Assembly (NCBI GenBank): GCA_948144175.1
Contig: CANXME010002650.1
Location: 1 to 64,000 of the forward strand
DNA length: 64,000 nt
From: Closterium sp. NIES-65
Taxonomy: Eukaryota; Streptophyta; Zygnematophyceae; Desmidiales; Closteriaceae
Direction of reading: 5' to 3'
A model generated the notes under the pieces. It did not search any database and had not been told where the DNA came from. It saw nothing but the letters and a program-made list of their open reading frames with translations. The position numbers and the translations under genes are program-made. Positions 21,201 through 32,963 of this stretch are shown here, one piece after another (within the stretch, counting starts at the first letter, position 1; each line of letters starts with the position of its first letter).

Positions 21201-24200
21201 TATGGGAACTTAGAGTGCCAGGGAGAACGGAAGCGCTCAGATCTTGCATAATACACGGAATCTAGTGGTCTCACTCAAATAGAAGGTAGGAGATAAATTC
21301 ATCTAGTGAACGTAAGAATTTGAAAGGTAACTAACGCACATATGTAGAGAAAATGGTGCATCGGCCAGTCTGGCCGGCATTTCGCACTTATAGTGCAAGT
21401 AGGGCCAAGGAGAACGGAAACGCTCATTTCTCAAAAAGTAAAGGGAATCTAGCAGTCTCACTTGATCAGAAGGTGGGAAATATATAAATCTAGTGAGCTA
21501 ATAAGGTTCGGAAGGAATCTAATGCATATGTATAAGGAAAGTGGTGCATTGGCCAGGTCGGTCAGTATGGGAACTTAAAGTGCAAATGCCTGGGAGAACG
21601 GAACCGCTCAGATCTCGCATAATACACGGAATCTAGTGGTCTCACTCAAATATAAGGTAGGAAATATATTCATCTAGTGAACGTAAAGGTTCGAAAGGTA
21701 ACTAACGCACATGTGTATAGAAAATGGTGCATCGGCCAGTCTGGCCGGCATTTCGCACTCATAGTGCAGGTGGGGCCAGGGAGAACGGAAACGCTCATTT
21801 CTAAAAAAGTAGAGGGAATCTAACGGTCTCACTCGATCAGAAGGTGGGAAATATATAAATCTAGTCAGCTAAACAGGTTTGAAATGTATTCATTGCACAT
21901 GTATAGAGAAAATGGTGCATTGGCCAGGTCGGTCAGTATCGGAACTTAAAATGCAAATGCCAGGGAGAACGGAAGCGCTCAGATCTCGCATAGTACGCGG
22001 AATCAAGTGGTCTCACTCAAATAGAAAGTAGGAAATATATTCATCTAGTGAACGTTAGGGTTTGAAAGGTAACTAACGCACATGTGTAGAGAAAATGGTG
22101 CATCGGCCAGTCAGGCCGGCATTTCGCACTTATAGTGCAAGTAGGGCCAAGGAGAACGGAAACGCTCATTTCTCAAAAAGTAGAGGGAATCTAGCGGTCT
22201 CACTCGATCAGAAGGTGGGAAATATATAAATCTAGTGAGCTAATAAGGTTCGAAAGAAATCTAATGCATAATATATGGAAAGTGGTGCATTGGCCAGGTC
22301 GGTCAGTATGGGAACTTAGAGTGCAAATGCCTGGGAGAACGGAACCGCTCAGATCTCGCATAATACACGGAATCTAGTGGTCTCACTCAAATATAAGGTA
22401 GGAAATATATTCATCTAATGAACGTAAGGGTTTGAAAGGTAACTAACGCACATGTGTAGAGAAAATGGTGCATCGGTCAGTCTGGCCGGCATTTCGCACT
22501 CATAGTGCAGGTGGGGCCAGGGAGAACGGAAACGCTCGTTTCTCAAAAAGTAGAGGGAATCTAACGGTCTCACTCGATCAGAAGGTGGGAAATATATATC
22601 TCTAGTCAGCTAAAAAGGCTTGAAATGTATTCAACGCACATGTATAGAGAAAATGGTGCATTGGCCAGGTCGGTCAGTATCGGAAATTAGAATGCAAATG
22701 CGAGGGAGAACGGAAGCGCTCAGATCTCGCACAGTACACGGAATCAAGTGGTCTCACTCAAATAGAAAGTAAGAAAAATATTCATCTAGTGAACCTAAGG
22801 GTTTGAAAGGTAACTAACGCACCTATGTAGAGAAAATTGTGCATCGGCCAGTCTGGCCGGCATTTCGCACTTATAGTGCAACTAGGGCCAAGGAGAACGG
22901 AAACGCTCATTTCTCAAAACGTAGAGGGAATCTAGCGGTCTCACTCGATGAGAAGGTGGGAAATATATAAATCTAGTGAGCTAATAAGGTTCGAAGGAAT
23001 ATAATGCATATGTATATGGAAAATGGTGCATTGGCCAGGTTGGTCAGTATGGGAACTTAGAGTGCAAATGCCAGGGAGAACAGAAGCGCTCAGATCTCGC
23101 ATAGTACACGGAATCTAGTGGTCTCACTCAAATAGAAGGTAGGAAATCAATTCATCTAGTGAACGTAAGGGTTTGAAAGGGAACTAACGCACAAGTGTAG
23201 AGAAAATGGTGCATCGGCCAGTCTGGCCGGCATTTCGCACTTATAGTGCAAGTAGGGCCAAGGAGAACGGAAACGCTCATTTCTCAAAAAGTAAAGGGAA
23301 TCTAGTGGTCTCACTCGATCAGAAGGTGGGAAATATATAAATCTAGTGAGCTAATAAGGTTCGGAAGGAATCTAAGGCATATGTATATGGAAAGTGGTGC
23401 ATTGGCCAGGTCGGTCAGTATGGGAAATTAGAGTGCAAATGCCTGGGAGAACGGAAGCGCTCAGATCTCGCATAGTACACGGAATCTAGTGGTCTCACTC
23501 AAATATAAGGGAGGAAATATATTCATCTAGTGAACGTAAGGGTTTGAAAGGTAACTAACGCACATGTGTAGAGAAAATTGTGCATCGGCCAGTCTGGCCG
23601 GCATTTCGCACTCATAGTGCAGGTGGGGCCAGGGAGAACGGAAACGCTCGTTTCTCAAAAAGTAGAGGGAATCTAACGGTCTCACTCGATCAGAAGGTGG
23701 GAAATATATAAATCTAGTCAGCTAAAAAGGCTTGAAATGTATTCAACGCACATGTATAGAGAAAATGGTGCATTGGCCAGGTTGGTCAGTATCGGAACTT
23801 AGAATGCAAATGCCAGGGAGAACGGAAGCGCTCAGATTTCGCATAGTACACGGAATCAAGTGGTCTCACTCAAATAGAAAGTAGGAAATATATTCATCTA
23901 GTGAACGTAAGGGTTTCAAAAGTAACTAACGCACCTATGTAGAGAAAATTGTGCATCGGCCAGTCTGGCCGGCATTTCGCACTTATAGTGCAACTAGGGC
24001 CAAGGAGAACGGAAACGCTCATTTCTCAAAAAGAAGAGGGAATCTAGCGGTCTCACTCGATCAGAAGGTGGGAAATATATAAATCTAGTGAGCTAATAAG
24101 GTTCGGAAGGAATCTATTGCATATGTAGATGGAAAGTGGTGCATTGGCCAGGTCGGTCAGTATGGGAACTTAGAGTGCAAATGCCTGGGAGAACGGAACT

Positions 24201-27200
24201 GCTCAGATCTCGCATAATACACGGAATCTAGTGGTCTCACTCAAATATAAGGTAGGAAATATATTCATCTAGTGAACGTAAGGGTTTGAAAGGTAACTAA
24301 CGCACATGTGTAGAGAAAATGGTGCATCGGCCAGTCTGGCCGGCATTTCGCACTCATAGTGCAGGTGGGGCCAGGGAGAACGGAAACGCACGTTTCTCAA
24401 AAAGTAGAGGGAATCTAACGGTCTCACTCGATCAGAAGGTGGGAAATATATAAATCTAGTCAGCTAAAAAGGTTTGAATTGTATTCAACGCACATGTATA
24501 GAGAAAATGGTGCATTGGCTAGGTCGGTCGGTATCGGAACTTAAAATGCAAATGCCAGGGAGAACGGAAGCGCTCAGATCTCGCATAGTACACGAAATCA
24601 AGTGGTCTCACACAAATAGAAAGTAGGAAATATATTCATCTAATGAACGTAAGGGTTTGAAAGGTAACTAACGCACATGTGTAGAGAAAATGGTGCATCG
24701 GCCAGTCTGGCCGGCATTTCGCACTTACAGTGCAGGTGGGGCCAGGGAGAACGGAAACGCCCATTTCTCAAAAAGTAAAAGGGATCTAGCGGTCTCACTC
24801 GATCAGAAGGTGGGAAATATATAAATCTAGTGAGCTAATAAGGTTCGGAAGGAATCTAATGCATATGTATATGGAAAGTGGTGCATTGGCCAGGTCGGTC
24901 AGTATGGGAACTTAGAGTGCAAATGTCTGGGAGAACGGAACCGCTCAGATCTCGCATAATACACGGAATCTAGTGGTCTCACTCAAATATACGGGATGAA
25001 ATATATTCATCTAGTGAACGTAAGGGTTTGAAAGGTAACTAACGCACATGTGTAGAGAAAATGGTGCATCGGCCAGTCTGGCCCGCATTTCGCACTTATG
25101 GTGCAACTAGGGCCAAGAAGAACGGAAACGCTCATTTCTAAAAAAGTAGAAGAAATCTAGCGGTCTCACTCGATCTGAAGGTGGGAAATATATAAATCTA
25201 GTGAGCTAATAATGTTCGAAAGGAATCTAATGCATATGTATATGGAAAATGGTGCATTGGCCAGGTCGGTCAGTGTCGGAACTTAGAGTGCAAATGCCAG
25301 GGAGAACGGAAGCGCTCAGATCTCGCATAGTACACGGAATCTAGTGGTCACACTCAAAAAGAAGGTAGGAAATAAACTCATCTAGTGAACGTAAGGGTTT
25401 GAAAGGTAACTAACGCACATGTGTAGAGAAAATGGTGCATCGGCCAGTCTGGCCGCATTTCGCACTTATAGTGCAAGTAGGGCCAAGGAGAACGGAAACG
25501 CTCATTTCTCAAAAAGTAAAGGGAATCTAGCGGTCTCACTCGATCAGAAGGTGGGAAATATATAAATCTAGTGAGCTAATAAGGTTTGAAAGGAATCTAA
25601 TGCATATGTATATGGAAAATGGTGCATTGGCCAGGTCGGTCAGTATGGGAACTTAGAGTGCAAATGCCAGGGAGAACGGAAGCGCTCAGATCTCGCATAG
25701 TACACGGAATCTAGTGGTCTCACTCAAATATAAGGTAGAAAATATATTCATCTAGTGAACGTAAGGGTTTGAAAGGTAACTAACGCACATGTGTAGAGAA
25801 AATGGTGCATCGGCCAGTCTGGCCGGCATTTCGCACTTATAGTGCAAGTAGGGCCAAGGAGAACGGAAACGCTCATTTCTCAAAAAGTAAACGGAATCTA
25901 GCGGTCTCACTCGATCAGAAGGTGGGAAATATATAAGTCTAGTGAGCTAATAAGGTTCGGAAGGAATCTATTGCATATGTATATGGAAAGTGGTGCATTG
26001 GCCAGGTCGGTCAGTATGGGAACTTAGAGTGCAAATGCCTGGGAGAACGGAACTGCTCAGATCTCGCATAATACACGGAATCTAGTGGTCTCACTCAAAT
26101 ATAAGGTAGGAAATATATTCATCTAGTGAACGTAAGGGTTTGAAAGGTAACTAACGCACAGGTGTAGAGAAAATGGTGCATCGGCCAGTCTGGCCGGCAT
26201 TTCGCACTCATAGTGCAGGTGGGGCCAGGGAGAACGGAAACGCACGTTTCTCAAAAAGTAGAGGGAATCTAACGGTCTCACTCGATCAGAAGGTGGGAAA
26301 TATATAAATCTAGTCAGCTAAAAAGGTTTGAAATGTATTCAACGCACATGTATAGAGAAAATGGTGCATTGGCTAGGTCGGTCGGTATCGGAACTTAAAA
26401 TGCAAATGCCAGGGAGAACGGAAGCGCTCAGATCTCGCATAGTACACGAAATCAAGTGGTCTCACTCAAATAGAAAGTAGGAAATATATTCATCTAATGA
26501 ACGTAAGGGTTTGAAAGGTAACTAACGCACATGTGTAGAGAAAATTGTGCATCGGCCAGTCTGGCCGGCATTTCGCACTTATAGTGCAACTAGGGCCAAG
26601 GAGAACGAAAACGCTCATTTCTCAAAAAGTAGAGAGAATCTAGCGGTCTCACTTGATCAGAAGGTGGGAAATATATAAATCTAGAGAGCTAATAAGGTTC
26701 GGAAGGAATATAATGCATATGTATATAGAAAGTGGTGCATTGGCCAGGTCGGTCAGTATGGGAACTTAGACTGCAAATGCCTGGGAGAACGGAACCGCTC
26801 AGATCTCGCATAATACACGGAATCTAGTGGTCTCACTCAAATATAAGGTAGGAAATATATTCATCTAGTGAACGTAAGGGTTTGAAAGGTAACTAACGCA
26901 CATGTGTAGAGAAAATGGTGCATCGGCCAGTCTGGCCGGCATTTCTCACTCATAGTGCAGGTGGGGCCAGGGAGAACGGAAACGCTCGTTTCTCAAAAAG
27001 TAGAGGGAATCTAACGGTCTCACTCGATCAGAAGGTGGGAAATATATAAATCTAGTTAGCTAAGAAGGTTTGATAGTATTCAACGCACATGTATGGAGAA
27101 AATGGTGCATTGGCCAGGTCGGTCTGTATCGGAACTTAGAGTGCAAATGCCAGGGAGAACGGAAGCGCTCAGATCTCGCATAGTACACGGAATCAAGTGG

Positions 27201-30200
27201 TCTCACTCAAATAGAAAGTAGGAAATATATTCATCTAGTGAACGTAAGGGTTTGAAAGGTAACTAACGCACATGTGTAGAGAAAATGGTGCATCGGCCAG
27301 TCTGGCCGGCATTTCGCACTCATAGTGCAGGTGGGGCCAGGGAGAACGGAAACGCTCGTTTCTCAAAAAGTAGAGGGAATCTAGCGGTCTCACTGGATCA
27401 GAAGGTGGGAAATATATAAATCTAGTAAGCTAATAAGGTTCGAAAGGAATCTAATGCATATGTATATGGAAAATGGTGCATTGGCCAGGTCGGTCTGTAT
27501 GGGAACTTAGAGTGCAAATGCCAAGGAGAACGGAAGCGCTCAGATCTCGCATAGTACACGAAATCTAGTAGCCTCACTCTAATAGAAGGTAGGAAATAAA
27601 TTCATCTAGTGAACGTAAGGGTTTGAAAGGTAACTAACGCACATGTGTAGAGAAAATGGTGCATCGGCCAGTCTGGCCAGCATTTCGCACTTATAGTGCA
27701 AGTAGGGCCAAGGAGAACGGAAACGCTCATTTCTCAAAAAGTAAAGGGAATCTAGCGGTCTCACTCGATCAGAAGGTGGAAAATATATAAATCTAGTGAG
27801 CTAATAAGGTTTGAAAGGAATCTAATGCATATGTATATGGAAAATGGTGCATTGGCCAGGTCGGTCAGTATGGGAGCTTAGAGTGCAAATGCCAGGGAGA
27901 ACGGAAGCGCTCAGATCTCGCATTGTACACGGAATCTAGTAGCCTCACTCAAATAGAAGGTAGGAAATAAATTTATCTAGAGAACGTAAGGGTTTGAAAG
28001 GTAACTAACGCACATGAGTAGAGAAAATGGTGCATCGGCCAGTCTGGCCGGCATTTCGCACTTATAGTGCAAGTAGGGCCAAGGAGAACGGAAACGCTCA
28101 TTTCTCAAAAAGTAAAGGGAATCTAGCGGTCTCACTCGATCAGAAGGTGGAAAATATATTTATCTAGTGAGCTAATAAGGTTCGAAATGAATCTAATGCA
28201 TATATATATGGAAAATGGTGCATTGGCCAGGTCGGTCAGTATGGGAACTTAGAGTGCAAATGCCAGGGAGAACGGAAGCGCTCAGGTCTTGCATAGTACA
28301 CGGAATCTAGTGGTCTCACTCAAATAGAAGGTAGGAAAAAAATTCATCTAGTGAACGTAAGGGTTTGAAAGGTAACTAATGCACATGTGTAGAGAAAATG
28401 GTGCATCGGCCAGTCTGGCCGGCATTTCGCACTTATAGTGCAAGTAGGGCCAAGGAGAACGGAAACGCTCATTTCTCAAAAAGTAAAGGGAATCTAGCGG
28501 TCTCACTCGATCAGAAGGTGGAAAATATATTTATCTAGTGAGCTAATAAGGTTCGAAATGAATCTAATGCATATATATATGGAAAATGGTGCATTGGCCA
28601 GGTCGGTCAGTATGGGAACTTAGAGTGCAAATGCCAGGGAGAACGGAAGCGCTCAGGTCTTGCATAGTACACGGAATCTAGTGGTCTCACTCAAATAGAA
28701 GGTAGGAAATAAATTCATCTAGTGAACGTAAGGGTTTGAAAGGTAACTAATGCACATGTGTAGAGAAAATGGTGCATCGGCCAGTCTGGCCGGCATTTCG
28801 CACTTATAGTGCAAGTAGGGCCAAGGAGAACGGAAACGCTCATTTCTCAAACAGTAAAGGGAATCTAGCGGTCTCACTCGATCAAAAGGTGGGAAATATA
28901 TAAATCTAGTGAGCTAATAAGGTTCGAAAGGAATCTAATGCATATGTATATGGAAAATGGTGCATTGGCCAGGTTGGTCAGTATGGGAACTTAGAGTGCA
29001 AATAACAGGGAGAACGGAAGCGCTCAGATCTCGCATAGTACACGGAATCTAGTGGTCTCACTCAAATAGAAGGTAGGAAATAAATTCATCTAGTGAACGT
29101 AAGGGTTTGAAAGGTAACTAACGCACATGTGTAGAGAAAATGGTGCATCGGCCAGTCTGGCCGGCATTTCGCACTTATAGTGCAAGTAGGGCCAAGGAGA
29201 ACGGAAACGCTCATTTCTCAAAAAGTAAAGGGAATCTAACGGTCTCACTCGATCAGAAGGTGGGAAATATATAAATCTAGTGAGCTAATAAGGTTCGGAA
29301 GGAATCTAATGCATATGTATATGGAAAGTGGTGCATTGGCCAGGTCAGTCAGTATGGGAACTTCGAGTGCAAATGCCTGGGAGAACGGAACCGCTCAGAT
29401 CTCGCATAATACACGGAATCTAGTGGTCTCACTCAACTATAAGGTAGGAAATATATTCATCTAGTGAACGTAAGGGTTTCAAAGGTAACTAACGCACATG
29501 TGTAGAAAAAATGGTGCATCGGCCAGTCTGGCCGGCATTTCGCACTTATAGTGCAAGTAGGGCCAAGGAGAACGGAAACGCTCATTTCTCGAAAAGTAGA
29601 GGGAATCTAGCGGTCTCACTCGATCAGAAGGTGGGAAATATATAAATCTAGTGAGCTAATAAGGTTCGAAAGGAATCTAATGCATATGTATATGGAAAAT
29701 GGTGCATTGGCCAGGTCGGTCAGTATGGGAACTTAGAGTGCAAATGCCAGGGAGAACGGAAGCGCTCAGATCTTGCATAGTACACGGAATCTAGTGGTCT
29801 CACTCAAATAGAAGGTAGGAAATAAATTCATCTAGTGAACGTAAGGGTTTGAAAGGTAACTAACGCACATGTGTAGAGAAAATGGTGCATCGGCCAGTCT
29901 GGCCGGCATTTCGCACTTATAGTGCAAGTAGGGCCAAGGAGAACGGAAACGCTCATTTCTCAAAAAGTAAAGGGAATCTAGCGGTCTCACTCGATCAGAA
30001 GGTGGGAAATATATAAATCTAGTGAGCTAATAAGGTTCAAAAGGAATCTAATGCATATGTATATGGAAAATGGTGCATTGGCCAGGTCGGTCAGTATGGG
30101 AACTTAGAGTGCAAATGCCAGGGAGAACGGAAGCGCTCAGATCTCGCATAGTACACGGAATCTACTGGTCTCACTCAAATACAAGGTAGGAAATAAATTC

Positions 30201-31782
30201 ATCGAGTGAATGTAAGGGTTTGAAAGGTAACTAACGCACATGTGTAGAGAAAATGGTGCATCGGCCAGTCTGGCCGGCATTTCGCACTTATAGTGCAAGT
30301 AGGGCCAAGGAGAACGGAAACACCCATTTCTCAAAAAGTAAAGGGAATCTAGCGGTCTCACTCGATCAGAAGGTGGGAAATATATAAATCTAGTGAGCTA
30401 ATAAGGTTCGAAAGGAATCTAATGCATATGTATATGGAAAATGGTGCATTGGCCAGGTCGGTCAGTATGGGAACTTAGAGTGCAAATGCCAGGGAGAACG
30501 GAAGCGCTCAGATCTCGCATAGTACACGGAATCTAGTGGTCTCACTCAAATAGAAGGTAGGAAATAAATTCATCTAGTGAACATAAGGGTTTGAAAGGTA
30601 ACTAACGCACATGTGTAGAGAAAATGGTGCATCGGCCAGTCTGGCCGGCATTTCGCACTTATAATGCAAGTAGGGCCAAGGAGAACGGAAACGCTCATTT
30701 CTCAAAAAGTAAACGGAATCTAGCGGTCTCACTCGATCAGAAGGTGGGAAATATATAAATCTAGTGAGCTAATAAGGTTTGGAAGGAATCTAATGCATAT
30801 GTATATGGATAGTGGTGCATTGGCCAGGTCGGTCAGTATGGGAACTTAGAGTGCAAATGCCTGGGAGAACGGAAGCGCTCAGATCTCGCATAATACACAG
30901 AATCTAGTGGTCTCACTCAAATATAAGGTAGGAAATATATTCATCTAGTGAACGTAAGGGTTTGAAAGGTAACTAACGCACATGTGTAGAGAAAATTGTG
31001 CATCGGCCAGTCTGGCCGGCATTTCGCACTTATAGTGCAAGTAGGGCCAAGGAGAATGGAAACGCTCATTCTCAAAAAGTAGAGGGAATCTAGCGGTCTC
31101 ACTCGATCAGAAGGTGGGAAATATATAAATCTAGTGAGCTAATAAGGTTCGAAATGAATCTAATGCATATGTATATGGAAAATGGTGCATTGGCCAGGTC
31201 GGTCACTATGGGAACTTAGAGTGCAAATGCCAGGGAGAACGGAAGCGCTCAGATCTCGCATAGTACACGGAATCTACTGGTCTCACTCAAATACAAGGTA
31301 GGAAATAAATTCATCGAGTGAATGTAAGGGTTTGAAAGGTAACTAACGCACATGTGTAGAGAAAATGGTGCATCGGCCAGTCTGGCCGGCATTTCGCACT
31401 TATAGTGCAAGTGGGGCCAAGGAGAACAGAAACACTCATTTCTCAAAACGTAAAGGGAATCTAGTGGTCTCACTCGATCAGAAGGTGGGAAATATATAAA
31501 TCTAGTGAGCTAATAAGGTTCGAAAGGAATCTAATGCATATGTATATGGAAAATGGTGCATTGGCCAGGTCGGTCAGTATGGGAACTTAGAGTACAAATG
31601 CCAGGGAGAACGGAAGCGCTCAGATCTCGCATAGTACACGGAATCTAGTGGTCTCACTCAAATAGAAGGTAGGAAATAAATTCATCTAGTGAACGTAAGG
31701 GTCTGAAAGGTAACTAACGCACATGTGTAGAGAAAATGGTGCATCGGCCAGTCTGGCCGGCATTTCGCACTTATAGTGCAAG
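18295..31782 (-). repeat. Reverse satellite array (~371-bp dimeric unit)
   Basis: About 36 copies of the same dimeric satellite in reverse orientation. Groups of variants recur at multiples of about 371 bp. The marker CACGAAATCAAGTGG recurs 1,854 bp apart (24591 and 26445), GAATCTACTGGTCTC recurs 1,112 bp apart (about 30157 and 31269), and a variant unit near 28.15 kb is repeated next to itself at 28.52 kb. This points to block amplification by unequal exchange. It ends with the TSD GCAAG (31778-31782). No gene is seen. Confidence 0.96.
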
Positions 31783-31914
31783 TGTCAAACATTATATATG
31801 TTATGGTTGTGTAGACTACAGTGGGTTAGCCTATAGGGGGTACACAATTCTAGGGTTTCCTATTTGTACTCATTTCACTGCTAGTTCATTCATTCCTGTT
31901 CGCTTATTCTCACA
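31783..31914 (+). repeat. Element 1 5' LTR
   Basis: 132 bp, TGTCAAAC to TCTCACA. It contains ATTATATATG near its start, a possible TATA box, and is followed directly by the primer-binding site. Confidence 0.95.
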
Positions 31915-31925
31915 TGGTATAGAGC
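31915..31925 (+). promoter_or_regulatory. Element 1 primer-binding site
   Basis: TGGTATAGAGC directly follows the LTR. It matches the initiator-Met primer site except that the C of TATCAGAGC is missing. The same gap occurs in elements 2 and 3 but not in the miniature element. Confidence 0.8.
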
Positions 31926-31926
31926 G

Positions 31927-32009
31927 GGTCCTTCCTAAGGACCGTTTTTTTAGGGCCCACCGAAGCGCGCCCTGAGGCGCGCATTTTTTTTCGCGACCCT
32001 TCGGGTCGC
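31927..32009 (+). other. Three-hairpin leader with T runs (element 1)
   Basis: Three perfect stems follow the primer site: GGTCCTT/AAGGACC (31927-31943), GCGCGCC/GGCGCGC (31965-31982) and GCGACCC/GGGTCGC with a TTC loop (31993-32009). Runs of seven and eight T follow the first two. The same order of hairpins and T runs is kept in elements 2 and 3. Possible roles are RNA dimerisation, packaging, or control of translation or termination. None is shown by the sequence. Confidence 0.75.
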
Positions 32010-32963
32010 CATTGCTCTTGCGGCCCCGCTGTCCCTCAGACGCGGCCCCGCCACCCCTCCTGAGCGCGGCCCCGCCGCCTCCTCTGACGCGGCCCCGCCG
32101 CCTCCTTTAACGCGGCCCCGCCGCCCGCTGATCGCGGCCCGCCGCCGGCTCTGACGCGGCCCCGCCGCCGCCTCCTGATCGCGGCCCCGCCCCGGCTCTG
32201 ACACGGCCCGCCGCCGACTCTGACGCGGCCCCGCCCCGGCTCTCTCGCGGCCTCGCCGCCGGCCCTGACGTGGCCCCGCCCCGGCTCTCACACGGCCCCG
32301 CACCGGCTCTCTTACGGCCCCGCCGCCGGCTCTCTTACGGCCCCGCCGCCGGCTCTCTTACGGCCCCGCCGCCGGCCGTGACGCGGCCCCTGCCCCGGCT
32401 CTCAAGCGGCCCCACCGCCGGCTCTCTTGCGGCCCCGCCGCCGGCTCTCTTACGGCCCCGCCGCCGGCTCTCTTACGGCCCCGCCGCCGGCTCTCTTACG
32501 GCCCCGCCGCCGGCTCTCTTGCGGCCTTGCCGCCAGCTCTGAAGCGGCCCCGCCCCGGCTCTCACGCGGCCCCGCCGCCGGCCCTCACGCGGCCTTGCCG
32601 CCGGCTCTGACGCGGCCCCGCCCCGGTTCTCCCACGCGGCCCCGCCGCCCCACCTGCAGCAGTCGGGCAGCAGTGCAGCCGAGCCGCCCTGCGCCCAAGC
32701 CGCCCTGTCGCCAAGCCGCCCGGGAGCCGAGCCGCCCTGCACCCGAGCCGCCCTGCCGCCGAGCCGCCCGGGAGCCGAGCCGCCCTGCACCCGCGCCGCC
32801 CTGCCGCCGAGCCGCCCGGGAGCCAAGCCGCTGTGCACCCGAGCCGCCCGGTCGCCGAGCCGCCTTTCTGCAGAGCTGCACGTCCTGCCCTGCCTGGTGA
32901 GCACAGTCCCACTGTCACTGCGTGCTCTTCCCTTACTGCTTGCACTGCTTTGCTGTCGTCGCC
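32010..32963 (+). repeat. GC-rich tandem repeats in element 1 leader
   Basis: The untranslated leader up to the gag ATG is mostly imperfect 23-bp repeats built on GGCCCCGCCGCCGG plus CTCTCTTAC (to about 32640). A second set of GAGCCGCCCTG-type repeats follows (about 32690-32870). Long ORFs open in several frames on both strands only because stop codons are rare in this composition. I see no coding signal. Confidence 0.85.

Noticed and set aside
19395-31473. Several 74-residue ORFs of similar sequence (19395-19619, 19766-19990, 30137-30361, 31249-31473, also 48269-48493)
   Set aside because: They are one frame of the satellite that lacks stops in some units. They recur with the repeat, are broken in most copies and have no start context or domain.
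7451-31782. CRISPR array
   Set aside because: The repeats are about 185 bp and contiguous, with no unique spacers, and no cas genes are present.
31927-32009. Bacterial rho-independent terminators
   Set aside because: The hairpin plus T-run form is striking, but the context is a eukaryotic retrotransposon leader. The same structures sit at the same place in three elements.
31950-32945. Long overlapping ORFs on both strands, rich in Pro, Arg, Ala and Gly
   Set aside because: They are by-products of the GC-rich leader repeats of element 1. All frames are open and none is favoured. The same applies at 39438-40379 and 55348-56241.
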